Origin: a bacterium
GTDB taxonomy: Bacteria > Bdellovibrionota_C > UBA2361 > OMII01
Assembly (NCBI GenBank): GCA_017853915.1
Contig: JAFMIS010000053.1
Span: forward strand, 1-10,430
Length of the DNA stretch: 10,430 nucleotides
Direction of reading: 5' to 3'
Shown: positions 1 through 6,766 of the stretch, piece after piece
Layout of the letters: every line of letters begins with the position of its first letter
How positions within the stretch are numbered: the stretch's first letter is position 1
Program-made: the position numbers and the translations under genes
The notes under the pieces: generated by a model
What the model saw: only the letters and a program-made list of their open reading frames with translations
The model's database searches: none
What the model was told of the DNA's origin: nothing

Positions 1-627
1 ACAATCTCACTAAGATCCTGGACGCGCCCCCTGTACAAATCCGCCTGCCGACGGAGTCAACTGGGATTGGTAGCGCTCCTGACACTCCTATCAGGGTGTT
101 TTTCTACTCCCCTCTCGAAGCTTGAACTGTCCGATGATATCGGGCGCTTGGTAGACTCCGCTGAGGTTCAGATGCCGCTATTCCTCACTACGGCTGAACC
201 AAATGACGCTCTGGGTTTTCAATTCCTCCTGTTTATCCCGGTAACTCGAGTCTATGCGCCCCACCTCGAATCTCTCGTTCGCTCACAGCTCACTATTCAG
301 GCAGGTTTTGGTAAGCATGGGCTTGTGGCGCCGACATCCGCCTCAGGAATGCAACGACCCCGTCTTGTTGTTTCGATAACCGATTCAGACGTAAACGGAT
401 ACGATCTTCTATTTGTGCGGCGACCCAGCGCTTCGGTGACTTTGCTGGGCCAATACCACTCACCCTCAGGCGTAGTTCGCGAGTGCGTGGCCGTGGGAGA
501 GTCTTCCTCATTTTCCGCGTTTGCTTTTGAGAAAGAACTCAATCATGTCCTCGAACAGGCGAGTGAGCGAGCAGCCTATGATCTTGTGTCTTGCCTCGGG
601 CTCGATACGTACAACGAATCCAAATGA
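1..627 (+). CDS. Probable outer-membrane or periplasmic lipoprotein, 5' end outside the window
   Basis: The reading frame is open from base 1. It encodes a basic stretch (Arg-Arg at bases 49-54), then a hydrophobic run and the lipobox L-S-G-C with Cys at 97-99, followed by about 176 residues. This is the layout of a type II signal peptide, so the product is probably lipidated and membrane-anchored. No ATG or GTG lies in frame inside the window. A TTG at 67 would leave only ten uncharged residues before the Cys, which is too short, so the true start is probably upstream of base 1; a CTG at 31 is a weaker option. The mature part has no motif I can name; it looks like a mixed alpha/beta lipoprotein with a helical C-terminus rich in Glu and Ala. 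Its stop overlaps the next start as ATGA, so the two genes are probably co-transcribed and translationally coupled. Function unknown. Confidence 0.75.
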   Translation, partial: TISLRSWTRPLYKSACRRSQLGLVALLTLLSGCFSTPLSKLELSDDIGRLVDSAEVQMPLFLTTAEPNDALGFQFLLFIPVTRVYAPHLESLVRSQLTIQAGFGKHGLVAPTSASGMQRPRLVVSITDSDVNGYDLLFVRRPSASVTLLGQYHSPSGVVRECVAVGESSSFSAFAFEKELNHVLEQASERAAYDLVSCLGLDTYNESK

Positions 628-1205
628 GAATTCTGACCGCGGCGATCATCTCCGAGGGCTTTCTACTTGTCGCCGGTGAATTACTACTGCGTCTTCTCTC
701 ACTCTCTGTCGACTGGCGTCCCTCACTCCACGCGCTTGCGCTTGGATCTGCCCTGACACTCCCCCTCCTTCTTGCCAACGAGATCGCGTGGAAGAGATCG
801 TTGCGATATCCCACCTCAACCTACAGCAGATTTTCACGAGAGATTATAATTCCACTCTGTCAACGCACGCCTCCGCTTACAGCGCTTATTATCGCGATTC
901 TGTCGGGCGGCTGCGAGGAATTCTTCTTTCGAGGAGCCCTACACTCGGCGGTTATCGTATATCTACCGCAGTGGGCGAGCTGCGTTATCACGAGCCTGCT
1001 TTTCGCGGCAGTTCATTTCATTGGAAACTTCAGACGCTTCGCCGCGATGATTCCACTCTATGGCGCTGTGGGTATATACTTGTGGGTAGTCGCATGGGCC
1101 ACCGGATCTCTCTTCAGCGTAGCGATCCTGCATGGCCTCTACAACTTCACCGTTATCATGCGCGTAAGACAGGCTCTTCGTAGTGCCCAGATACATTCGG
1201 CATAG
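624..1205 (+). CDS. CPBP (Abi/CaaX-like) intramembrane glutamic endopeptidase
   Basis: A 193-residue, strongly hydrophobic protein with several membrane segments. It carries the three signature blocks of the CPBP/Abi family: E-E-x3-R at residues 98-103 (EEFFFR), F-x3-H at 127-131 (FAAVH) and H-x3-N at 170-174 (HGLYN). In studied relatives (Rce1) these residues form the glutamate-based active site in the membrane. Bacterial members act in prenyl-protein-like processing, bacteriocin immunity or unknown proteolysis, and the substrate cannot be told here. I chose the ATG at 624 because it overlaps the upstream stop by four bases; an in-frame start at 591 would extend deep into the lipoprotein gene. 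The tight coupling to a lipoprotein gene suggests a shared envelope role (inference). Confidence 0.85.
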   Translation: MRILTAAIISEGFLLVAGELLLRLLSLSVDWRPSLHALALGSALTLPLLLANEIAWKRSLRYPTSTYSRFSREIIIPLCQRTPPLTALIIAILSGGCEEFFFRGALHSAVIVYLPQWASCVITSLLFAAVHFIGNFRRFAAMIPLYGAVGIYLWVVAWATGSLFSVAILHGLYNFTVIMRVRQALRSAQIHSA

Positions 1206-1207
1206 CT

Positions 1208-1240
1208 GCCCTTGAAATTCGAATTTCAGTGATTACTTAA
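1208..1240 (+). promoter_or_regulatory. Candidate heat-shock (sigma32-like) promoter with overlapping 16-bp palindrome
   Basis: Just after the CPBP stop the sequence reads GCCCTTGAAA (1208-1217). This matches the -35 half of the sigma32 consensus known from Gammaproteobacteria (CCCTTGAA). About 13 bases on, around 1231-1239, lies a poor -10 match. A perfect 16-bp palindrome (1213-1228, TGAAATTCGAATTTCA) overlaps the -35 and could be a repressor site. The next gene encodes Hsp20, which makes heat-shock control plausible. The weak -10 keeps confidence low. Confidence 0.4.
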
Positions 1241-1264
1241 TAAGAGTAAGAGCTCTGAACAGTC

Positions 1265-1286
1265 TATATTTTGAATATATAAGGAG
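1265..1286 (+). promoter_or_regulatory. AU-only hairpin abutting the hsp20 ribosome binding site
   Basis: A perfect 6-bp inverted repeat (TATATT, loop TTG, AATATA; 1265-1279) ends one base before the Shine-Dalgarno AAGGAG (1281-1286). The ATG follows at 1295. A weak A-U hairpin this close to the ribosome binding site could melt with temperature, as in small heat-shock gene thermometers. The SD itself is not clearly paired, so this is only suggestive. Confidence 0.3.
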
Positions 1287-1294
1287 AAAAACCT

Positions 1295-1765
1295 ATGTTC
1301 GGCGCACATGGAAAAACACCTCGCGGTCTTGTCAGGACGAGCCACTATCCGATGCTTAGTTTGTTTGACGAGATGAACCGGCTTTTCGAGGACACTCTTC
1401 CCCTCACTCAAAACAATCGGTCGGCTACCTCGTTTCGACCCACGATCGATCTATGCGAAAAGGAGCGGGAGTATATCCTCACCGGGGAGTTCCCGGGGCT
1501 TGAAGCTAAAGATATTGAAATAGAGCTGCGTGACAACATCCTCACCTTGAGCGGGGAGAAGAAGGCCTGTTGCGATGACAAGGAGGGAGACCACCTTCAC
1601 GTTGAACGAGCTTTTGGTTCCTTTAAACGCTCCATCCAACTTCCCGAGGAGGTTGATGAGGACAACACTACCGCGGAGATGAAGAATGGTGTACTGACGG
1701 TTCGCATTCCGAAGTCCGCGAAGGTAGTAAGGGGCGCGCGCAAGGTAAGCGTTACGAGCGCATAG
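1295..1765 (+). CDS. Small heat-shock protein, Hsp20/alpha-crystallin family
   Basis: A 156-residue protein of usual bacterial Hsp20 length. The N-terminal arm (residues 1-45) contains an F-D-E-M-N-R-L-F motif typical of bacterial members. The alpha-crystallin domain runs from about residue 47 to 140, with the hallmark A-x3-N-G-V-L near its end (Ala127, Asn131-Gly132-Val133-Leu134). The C-terminal tail has V-x-V (151-153), in the place of the I/V-x-I/V motif that docks neighbouring subunits. Such proteins form large cytoplasmic oligomers that hold unfolding proteins for refolding by ATP-dependent chaperones. The start is fixed by the strong SD AAGGAG eight bases upstream. The gene has its own leader with a sigma32-like -35 and palindromes, and it ends before a long hairpin shared with the convergent gene at 1878. 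Confidence 0.95.
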   Translation: MFGAHGKTPRGLVRTSHYPMLSLFDEMNRLFEDTLPLTQNNRSATSFRPTIDLCEKEREYILTGEFPGLEAKDIEIELRDNILTLSGEKKACCDDKEGDHLHVERAFGSFKRSIQLPEEVDEDNTTAEMKNGVLTVRIPKSAKVVRGARKVSVTSA

Positions 1766-1813
1766 CAACCTGGAGCTTACAACCTCGGGCTATCGAAGAT
1801 TGGCAAGGGGCGC

Positions 1814-1854
1814 GGTGGGGTGAATGAGCTTGCATGCAAGCCATTCACCCCGCT
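1814..1854. terminator. Long hairpin between convergent genes, probable bidirectional terminator or repeat unit
   Basis: The arms GGGGTGAATG (1817-1826) and CATTCACCCC (1842-1851) pair perfectly. Inside them GCTTGC (1828-1833) pairs with GCAAGC (1836-1841), leaving one bulged A (1827) and AT at the tip. Three more pairs, two of them G-T, extend the base. The hairpin lies between the hsp20 stop and the stop of the opposing gene. Neither strand has a following T-run, so intrinsic termination is not proven; a REP-like repeat or a Rho-assisted site is possible. Confidence 0.55.
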
Positions 1855-1877
1855 CACAACCGTAACAACATCAACGA

Positions 1878-2243
1878 CTATGAGTCTTGATGCCTTACAA
1901 CACTGATAATAGCGGCCAAAGCGTCCGGATTAGACAACACCTCAGGGTGAGCCTGAAGTACTGTGCTAACAGCCGGCGGAAGATCAGCTACAAGATCAAG
2001 AAGGCGCTGAACTCGAGAAACGGGAACGTTCAGCTGCTGAGCGATCTGTTCATCGGAGAGCCCACCTGTGAGCGCCAAGGCGATGGCGCGTGATGTGTCC
2101 TGATGGAAGATCTCTCGCAAGCTCTTTAGAACATCCAAGACTTTCGGCGCCGCCCTTGAGCGACGCTGCTCCTCTTCTCTTCTTCGCTGCTCTTTCTTCT
2201 TACGCTCTCGCCTCTTGCGGTACTCCTGGTCCTTCCGTGACAT
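1878..2243 (-). CDS. Small basic protein with a helix-turn-helix, function unknown
   Basis: A 121-residue protein. The first 30 residues are nearly all Arg, Lys, Glu and Gln, a highly charged helix that could bind nucleic acid or form a coiled coil. Residues about 62-83 (from GLSDEQIAQQLNVPVSRVQR) read as a classic helix-turn-helix: a first helix, a turn at Asn-Val, then a recognition helix. The layout resembles the sigma-70 region-4/LuxR-type fold, although no full family match is evident. The C-terminal third is hydrophobic-helical. The ATG at 2243 is preceded by a GGGAGG SD about eight bases away. It is divergent from the 628-residue gene and convergent with hsp20. A DNA-binding role is inferred; I know of no named family. 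Confidence 0.65.
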   Translation of the reverse strand: MSRKDQEYRKRRERKKKEQRRREEEQRRSRAAPKVLDVLKSLREIFHQDTSRAIALALTGGLSDEQIAQQLNVPVSRVQRLLDLVADLPPAVSTVLQAHPEVLSNPDALAAIISVVRHQDS

Positions 2244-2423
2244 ACGGCATGCCTCCCGGGAACCCCATAAAACCTGATGGTATCCGCAACCACCTTGCGA
2301 GGAGCAGCTCTAACACATTCCAATTCTTCTTCAATCCAGAAAACCTGTAATCCGCTTGAGCGCGCCCTTACAGCGTTATGAGCACCCCGTAACCCCCTCA
2401 TGACAGGGCACAAAGCGATTTTT

Positions 2424-2451
2424 TTGAGTACCCAAACGATCTAGGTACACT
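2424..2451 (+). promoter_or_regulatory. Weak candidate promoter for the 628-residue gene
   Basis: TTGAGT (2424-2429) and TACACT (2446-2451) are separated by 16 bases and match the sigma70 hexamers imperfectly. The start codon lies 35 bases beyond, with no clear Shine-Dalgarno sequence. The divergent intergenic stretch 2244-2485 otherwise shows only an AT-rich run and no obvious terminator. Confidence 0.3.
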
Positions 2452-2485
2452 ATCGATGAGGTCTCAAACGACAAACTAGCATCTC

Positions 2486-4372
2486 ATGCGCACCAACTCC
2501 GCCTCGCATAAAGAGGTCTTTAACACCATCAAAAGCGCTCTGTCTCGCTCATTTCCACTCGACAGCGTAGGGGAACATGGGGCTGAGGGAATGACGCGCG
2601 GATTCTTCAACCGTTTTCTCGCCGCAAGCCTTACTCAGAGAGAGGAGCGCACCCTCGACTATCAGAAGCTTCTTGGAACTCTTATGGCTCTTCCCCACGA
2701 CGAGGCTCGCTACATCGTTCGGGGATTAAATCCTGAGTACCGCTACCACCGCGCCCTTCTGTGCGGAGATATCTTGTCACCGATCGCTAGCATCGCGCTT
2801 AGCGACATTGGGCGCGCGAACGACCGGCTTGAGCAGCACGATGCCCAGCGGAATCTACGTGCATTTGACCACTACTACCAGGGTCTCATGAGACCGTTCC
2901 TTGTAGCGATTCACGACTGCCTTGTGGAGGGATCTCGCCTCAAGCAACTCCCGAATGGTTTTCTGCAGGGTCATCAAGGGGAACTCAATTCTCTTGTTCT
3001 TATGGAGCGTGCTTTATCGTATCGCTCTCTCCGCCAACAGATAACGTCAATTGGGCCGGGCACATTTGATGTCCAATATTTCAAAGAGCATCGCCTTGCT
3101 GGCTCGCTATACACGGTATTCGCGAATTCCCCCACTCGGGCGCTCTTAACTTATTTTCATCAGCATCGCCTGCCAAGCGTCCGTCGGTTAGCGACACACC
3201 TCGCGGAGGAGCACATTCCATTACAGAATGAGATCTGGACTTCCTCATCGAAGCCGGCGGATAACGGGATCGACTCCTGGGAATACTCAGACGGATCGAA
3301 TATGTGGCACAACAAGGGACTGGCGCGCGTGGCAGTCGGCCAGGTTGTTGAGCACCTGATCGGCAATCCCTCCGGAAGGCCTCTTCCGTCACCAACCTTG
3401 ATGCCTGCGCTTGAGAAATTAATTACAGAGATAACTGAGGATGACTTTAACTCATGCAAGGTTAGGTTTAATCGAACATTCGGCGGCGTTGTCCCCTGTG
3501 TCTATCAGGGCTCGCTACCGGCAGCGATAATCGACTACCTTCACCATCACCCTCGAGAGGAGGTCCGAGATCACTTCCAAAAACTTCGGCCGTATCATTT
3601 CGCGCGCATAAACTCATGGCACGATGCCGATGGCAACCCAAAAAGGGAGCTAGCGCGGGAGGCCCTCCATGAAGCGATGGATGCTATCGCGCGGCAACAC
3701 CCTCTTGATATCTTTCGAGTGCCGGAGCAATTTCGTTCTGAGTGGCTCAAAGACACCCGCTTCTTCTGTGGGCTCTGCCCGTTGGGGGTTCTCGAGCGGG
3801 CTTATGGCTATCCGCTTGTGACAGGTATACTAGACTACTTGAAGCATCACCCAGACCGCGCTGTGGCCAACCACTATCAGGGCCTGAAACCTCGTCACTT
3901 CTCGCGAGTATCAAATGGGCTCTGGTCTATGGAGGTCGCGTCAGTGAATCTCACGACCGACATTCCAGAAGGCTGGGAGGTCGACAGTGAGCGCTCACGG
4001 TGGGTCAACCGGAAAGAAGCTCGCGAAACAGTCGGCGAGCTCGTTCTCGCCCTTACCTCTCCCACGGCATCGAGGCCTCTCCACATTAAAGACCTACCAA
4101 CAGAGCTCTCCCTTGAGCATTTCGATTCCACCAAACTGGCCTACAACAGTAGCGCGCGCTCGATGTTGGAGATAGTGTATCGAGGCTCGCCAGTCCTGGC
4201 GATCTACGACTACATACGATCACCAGCCTTTGAAGTATCACTTCGCGAGATCCCTCACGTGCGCGATCAAGTACGAGAGATGGGTGGATTGGAGCCGTTC
4301 CGCTCCTTGGTTATTCGGCAATTACACGAGCGAAGGACCCGCTTTTCGCTACCGCAAGAACCGATGCTATAG
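2486..4372 (+). CDS. Unrecognised 628-residue protein made of diverged internal repeats
   Basis: I do not recognise this protein. It is soluble-looking, with no signal peptide or membrane segment. From about residue 185 to the end it contains units of 100-130 residues. Each unit has a helical block ending in an Asp/Thr-Tyr-aromatic-His-rich motif (LTYFHQH 221-227, IDYLHHHP 349-356, LDYLKHHP 449-456, YDYIRSP 574-580), then usually a (R/K)P-x-HF block (369-372, 469-472), then W-x-N-(K/R)-x2-AR-x2-VG. The last part is clearest between residues 265-291 and 497-523, which share W, E, W, N, A, R, V, G, V and L at equal spacing. The 384-400 copy keeps N-x2-R-x2-AR. The N-terminal 180 residues are helical and may hold a more diverged unit. 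The ATG at 2486 lacks a good SD, so a leaderless or non-SD start is possible. Modular helical repeats suggest nucleic-acid or protein binding, but no function can be stated. Confidence 0.85.
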   Translation: MRTNSASHKEVFNTIKSALSRSFPLDSVGEHGAEGMTRGFFNRFLAASLTQREERTLDYQKLLGTLMALPHDEARYIVRGLNPEYRYHRALLCGDILSPIASIALSDIGRANDRLEQHDAQRNLRAFDHYYQGLMRPFLVAIHDCLVEGSRLKQLPNGFLQGHQGELNSLVLMERALSYRSLRQQITSIGPGTFDVQYFKEHRLAGSLYTVFANSPTRALLTYFHQHRLPSVRRLATHLAEEHIPLQNEIWTSSSKPADNGIDSWEYSDGSNMWHNKGLARVAVGQVVEHLIGNPSGRPLPSPTLMPALEKLITEITEDDFNSCKVRFNRTFGGVVPCVYQGSLPAAIIDYLHHHPREEVRDHFQKLRPYHFARINSWHDADGNPKRELAREALHEAMDAIARQHPLDIFRVPEQFRSEWLKDTRFFCGLCPLGVLERAYGYPLVTGILDYLKHHPDRAVANHYQGLKPRHFSRVSNGLWSMEVASVNLTTDIPEGWEVDSERSRWVNRKEARETVGELVLALTSPTASRPLHIKDLPTELSLEHFDSTKLAYNSSARSMLEIVYRGSPVLAIYDYIRSPAFEVSLREIPHVRDQVREMGGLEPFRSLVIRQLHERRTRFSLPQEPML

Positions 4373-4388
4373 CCATCACCCCGGTATA

Positions 4389-5573
4389 CTATGCAGCCCT
4401 AGCTTTTGGCGTCACGGTTCTCGGCGCTGCTCGTCGCCGTCTAATCAGCACGATTGAAACAACAACAGCGGCTACCATCAAACCCGCGGCGGCCAAGGGC
4501 CGATATGCGAACCAAGCAATCGCTATCGTAAGCGCAGATACAATCAGCCCCACGACCACCGAGATCAACCCAGTGCCGAAGCCCACAATACTACCGAGAA
4601 TAGGAACTACATCAGCAAGCGCCACGAAAATCGACAGGAACACCATACAGCCTAGCGTTGCCAGGACGAAGCCCCCCAGGCGCACCAACCATGTCATTAT
4701 TCGATTCTCTGTGCGCGCGGCCGAGAATAACGCGGCTGACGAGTGTACTCCCGCTTGCACCAACGCCAGCTCAGTGCCATTTGATGTTACGAACGGAATC
4801 AAGCGCCCATCCTGCTGACCCGCGACGATACTCACGTTGCCCGGTCGAACCTGATAGAATTTTATTCTTAGATCTCCGATCTGCGGTTTACTTGGATCGG
4901 ATCCAACATACAAACCCCCATCATAGGCAGAGATATCGGCCGTTATCGAATCAGGGCGCAACTGAGCTTTGTCTTGAATCCGCAATAGCTGCTCGCCGCC
5001 AATCTTAAACACCAAGCTTGGATCGAGCGCCAGAGCTCCGATATGCGCGTTTTGAGCAAGCAAGCTATCTGGATGATAGCGCCACATCGTAGGATTCGTG
5101 TGGCCCTCAGGACGTCGGAAATCGTTTGAATTAATAAGAGATGCGGACCACTCCTTGCTATAACGATACTCTGTTGTTGTGCTCTCTCCGCCCCCCATTT
5201 CTTTTTTGGTAGAGCTCTTTTCTGACTCCTTCCATTGGTACATCTGGACGTCACGACGAAGTTGAAGCGCCTGGCTAGACACGCCGAAGATATCATCGAC
5301 TAAGGTCTCTGATGTAGACGCCACTCCCTGAACATACACGAGTTTTCCCTGAAATAAGGGATCAACAGTGGTGTTTGATACCGGAGCTACAATCCTCTCG
5401 CCCTCAGATAGGGCACTTGCCATGCGCGCCGATCTGCCCTCATTCCAGGTCAGCAGAAGAATCGCCCCCACAACCATGAGCGGACCAATCACCAGGCCCG
5501 ACACCGCGTTACGCAGCTTCGCTCCCCATCCTCGCTTCGTTGTTTCTGTGAATGAATCGACAGTATCGGCCAT
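4389..5573 (-). CDS. TMEM43-family membrane protein
   Basis: A 394-residue protein with the TMEM43 layout. It has a cytoplasmic N-terminus, a first membrane helix at about 25-43 ending in the family hallmark T-W-N-E-G-R (42-47), a large soluble domain (about 48-290), and three or four C-terminal membrane helices (about 296-377) with the typical LADVVPILG stretch at 319-327 and a short basic tail. The soluble domain has the Y-x-W-x-E-like strand (MYQWKE, 111-116). TMEM43 proteins occur in bacteria and in eukaryotic nuclear and ER membranes; the bacterial role is unknown. The ATG at 5573 is preceded by GC-rich GGAG/GGGG, a weak SD. The gene converges on the 628-residue gene with only 16 bases between stops. 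A weak promoter (TTGCCA and TATAGT, 19 bases apart) lies at 5624-5594 on the minus strand. Confidence 0.85.
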   Translation of the reverse strand: MADTVDSFTETTKRGWGAKLRNAVSGLVIGPLMVVGAILLLTWNEGRSARMASALSEGERIVAPVSNTTVDPLFQGKLVYVQGVASTSETLVDDIFGVSSQALQLRRDVQMYQWKESEKSSTKKEMGGGESTTTEYRYSKEWSASLINSNDFRRPEGHTNPTMWRYHPDSLLAQNAHIGALALDPSLVFKIGGEQLLRIQDKAQLRPDSITADISAYDGGLYVGSDPSKPQIGDLRIKFYQVRPGNVSIVAGQQDGRLIPFVTSNGTELALVQAGVHSSAALFSAARTENRIMTWLVRLGGFVLATLGCMVFLSIFVALADVVPILGSIVGFGTGLISVVVGLIVSALTIAIAWFAYRPLAAAGLMVAAVVVSIVLIRRRRAAPRTVTPKARAA

Positions 5574-5755
5574 AGCTATACCCCGCTCCGGAAACTATAC
5601 AATCATCAATTGACTTCTTGGCAAGAACCTATCGGCTGAACCGATGTTGTTTATGGGGCGCCATAAATGATGTCTATGCGCGCGGAAGTCCATATAAGAG
5701 AGAAATGCGACTATTTCGCCCTGCCCCATCTCCTGTGGACGGCCCTTCCCATCAA

Positions 5756-6097
5756 ATGCCACGGAGCGCCGAATCTAGTGGAGGTAGTGCCTCTCGGTGG
5801 CACAACTCAAGCGGCGTAAGCAGATCACCTCGGCCACCATTTACGGCCGCGCCTTGGTTGTACTTAATCGGAAGCTTACTCCCGAGGTTGCGTACCACCC
5901 GACGTCGAGTCAACAAAGATGCTTAGATGGCCAGATCTGCCCATCTACCCGAATTCGGTAGATGTACCCGGTGGGGCTACAAGATGTAGCGGCTTGAAAT
6001 TGCGAGGACTTTTACATTTATTGCTCTAAGAGTCGGGGCAGAGATACCATCCAAGAGATGGATTTTGTCTAGATGGGCAGATCTGTACAATACTATG
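5756..6097 (+). pseudogene. mutM: Decayed 5' part of mutM/fpg (DNA glycosylase), frameshifted
   Basis: No intact frame exists here, but pieces in different frames resemble the Fpg N-terminus in the right order. An ATG-CC at 5756 is followed by a broken GAGC..CCGAA; family proteins begin M-P-E-L-P-E-V-E. Then V-E-V-V lies at 5778-5789, and QLKRRKQITSATIYGRAL at 5803-5856, like the family's A-Q-L..G..I..A.I..R.L segment. A possible L-D-G-Q-I follows at 5923-5937. At least two frameshifts and in-frame stops are present. Beyond about 5940 I cannot align it, and the lysine (RRGKY) and HLGMTG blocks are not visible. The distance to 6097 (342 bases, 114 codons) nearly fills the segment missing from the 3' fragment at 8010. 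The homology is by eye and moderate; the far end is assigned mainly by spacing and by the cassette boundary. Confidence 0.5.
5932..6085. repeat. 154-bp segment bounded by a perfect 16-bp inverted repeat with internal hairpins
   Basis: CAGATCTGCCCATCTA (5932-5947) recurs as its exact reverse complement at 6070-6085. The left arm is also the second half of a 24-bp near-palindrome (5924-5947), so TAGATGGSCAGATCTG is at the same time a direct repeat (5924-5939 and 6070-6085, one mismatch). Between the arms lie hairpins at 5943-5963 (ATCTACC/GGTAGAT), 5976-5990 (GCTACA-AGA-TGTAGC) and 6047-6061 (CCATC/GATGG). It could be a structured RNA, a small non-autonomous element or a decayed recombination site; none is proven. 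Confidence 0.55.
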
Positions 6098-6766
6098 TTA
6101 TACCGCCCAGAATGATCGCGTAAAGACTACTACGATAAATTTATGTCACGTCTGTAAGTTTATGAGCATAACAACCGTAAACATTTAATGTGATAGGAGT
6201 TTGGTATGGGTGAAATGCAAAGTACAGGCAGTTCAGTTAAAAGTGAGGATCGAGAATCCGTTCCGAACGCGTTAGGCCGTCTCGCTGTTCCAAGAGACAG
6301 TGACAAGGAGGCAGGTCTCTTTGCCTTACCGATAGATCACGCGGGAGAACTGCACTTAATATTAGAAGCTATGTGTAGAGAGTCAGAGGGTCGATTGACA
6401 CTTGTCTCAACTGAGATACCAAAGAAATCATTGCATTTAGACGGCAAGGAGATAATAGCTGACGCAGCAGGATCTGCGATCTTTGGTGCCATGGGTAACG
6501 AGTGTGAAATGTTGATACAATTTTTAACTAACGTTGTTTCCCAAGTTGATGGTGTCCTACCTAAATGTGGGCAGATTGCACGCGAAAAATTAACTACGTG
6601 GGCACGTAGTCTATTGCCTGGTGAGTCCTCTAACTTAACTGCTGAAATGATAGAGTTGTTAGGTACATCTATTGCGTAGTTTGCGGCATAACAAATCTTA
6701 GCTGGCGGAGCGGGCGTAAGTCTTTGGTGCAATTGAAAGTTTTTGGCCGCCCGCAGTAAGTAAACA
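6098..6766 (+). mobile_element. Integron gene cassette A (one unknown gene plus attC)
   Basis: This segment starts at TTATAC (6098-6103, preceded by G), holds one forward gene with its own SD, and ends inside the attC at 6686-6772. In an integron the crossover falls between G and TT of the R' box, so a cassette runs from TT after one site to the base before TT of the next. The 5' leader is fairly long (108 bases). No integrase is present in the window. Confidence 0.7.
6206..6679 (+). CDS. Cassette-borne protein of unknown function (157 aa)
   Basis: An acidic, soluble-looking protein with no signal peptide and no motif I recognise. The first 35 residues are polar and probably disordered. From about residue 45 it is predicted helical, with a Cys-containing core (Cys57, Cys100, Cys121). 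The ATG at 6206 has a good SD, AGGAG, at 6195-6199. The stop at 6677-6679 lies seven bases before the R'' box of attC A, the usual tight packing of a cassette gene against its attC. It is visibly more A+T-rich, with more TTA and ATA codons, than the chromosomal genes to the left, consistent with transfer. Orphan genes of this kind are common in integron arrays. A 184-residue frame on the other strand (6337-6891) crosses attC A and is rejected. Confidence 0.7.
   Translation: MGEMQSTGSSVKSEDRESVPNALGRLAVPRDSDKEAGLFALPIDHAGELHLILEAMCRESEGRLTLVSTEIPKKSLHLDGKEIIADAAGSAIFGAMGNECEMLIQFLTNVVSQVDGVLPKCGQIAREKLTTWARSLLPGESSNLTAEMIELLGTSIA

Noticed and set aside
788..1183. 131-codon frame inside the CPBP gene
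   Set aside because: A frame shadow of a gene with clear family motifs.
2126..2413. 95-codon minus-strand frame overlapping the helix-turn-helix gene
   Set aside because: Arg-rich shadow in another frame; the gene at 1878-2243 has the SD and a recognisable fold.
5618..5926. Open frame of 102 codons, forward strand
   Set aside because: No SD, low-complexity Ser/Arg/Pro composition, and it overlaps the mutM-like remnant whose recognisable pieces are in other frames.
5932..6085. Simple MITE insertion in mutM
   Set aside because: No clean target duplication is visible, and removing the block would leave mutM too short, without room for its central part.
5908..6103. A third attC ending at GTTATAC (6097-6103)
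   Set aside because: The 16-bp stem is present, but the bases outside it (TAGATGGC left, TACAATACTAT right) do not pair, and no R'' box stands at the right spacing. A plain GTT insertion site explains the boundary better.
6166..6172. GCATAAC identical to R'' of attC A
   Set aside because: No L box or returning arm follows; it lies in the leader of the cassette A gene.
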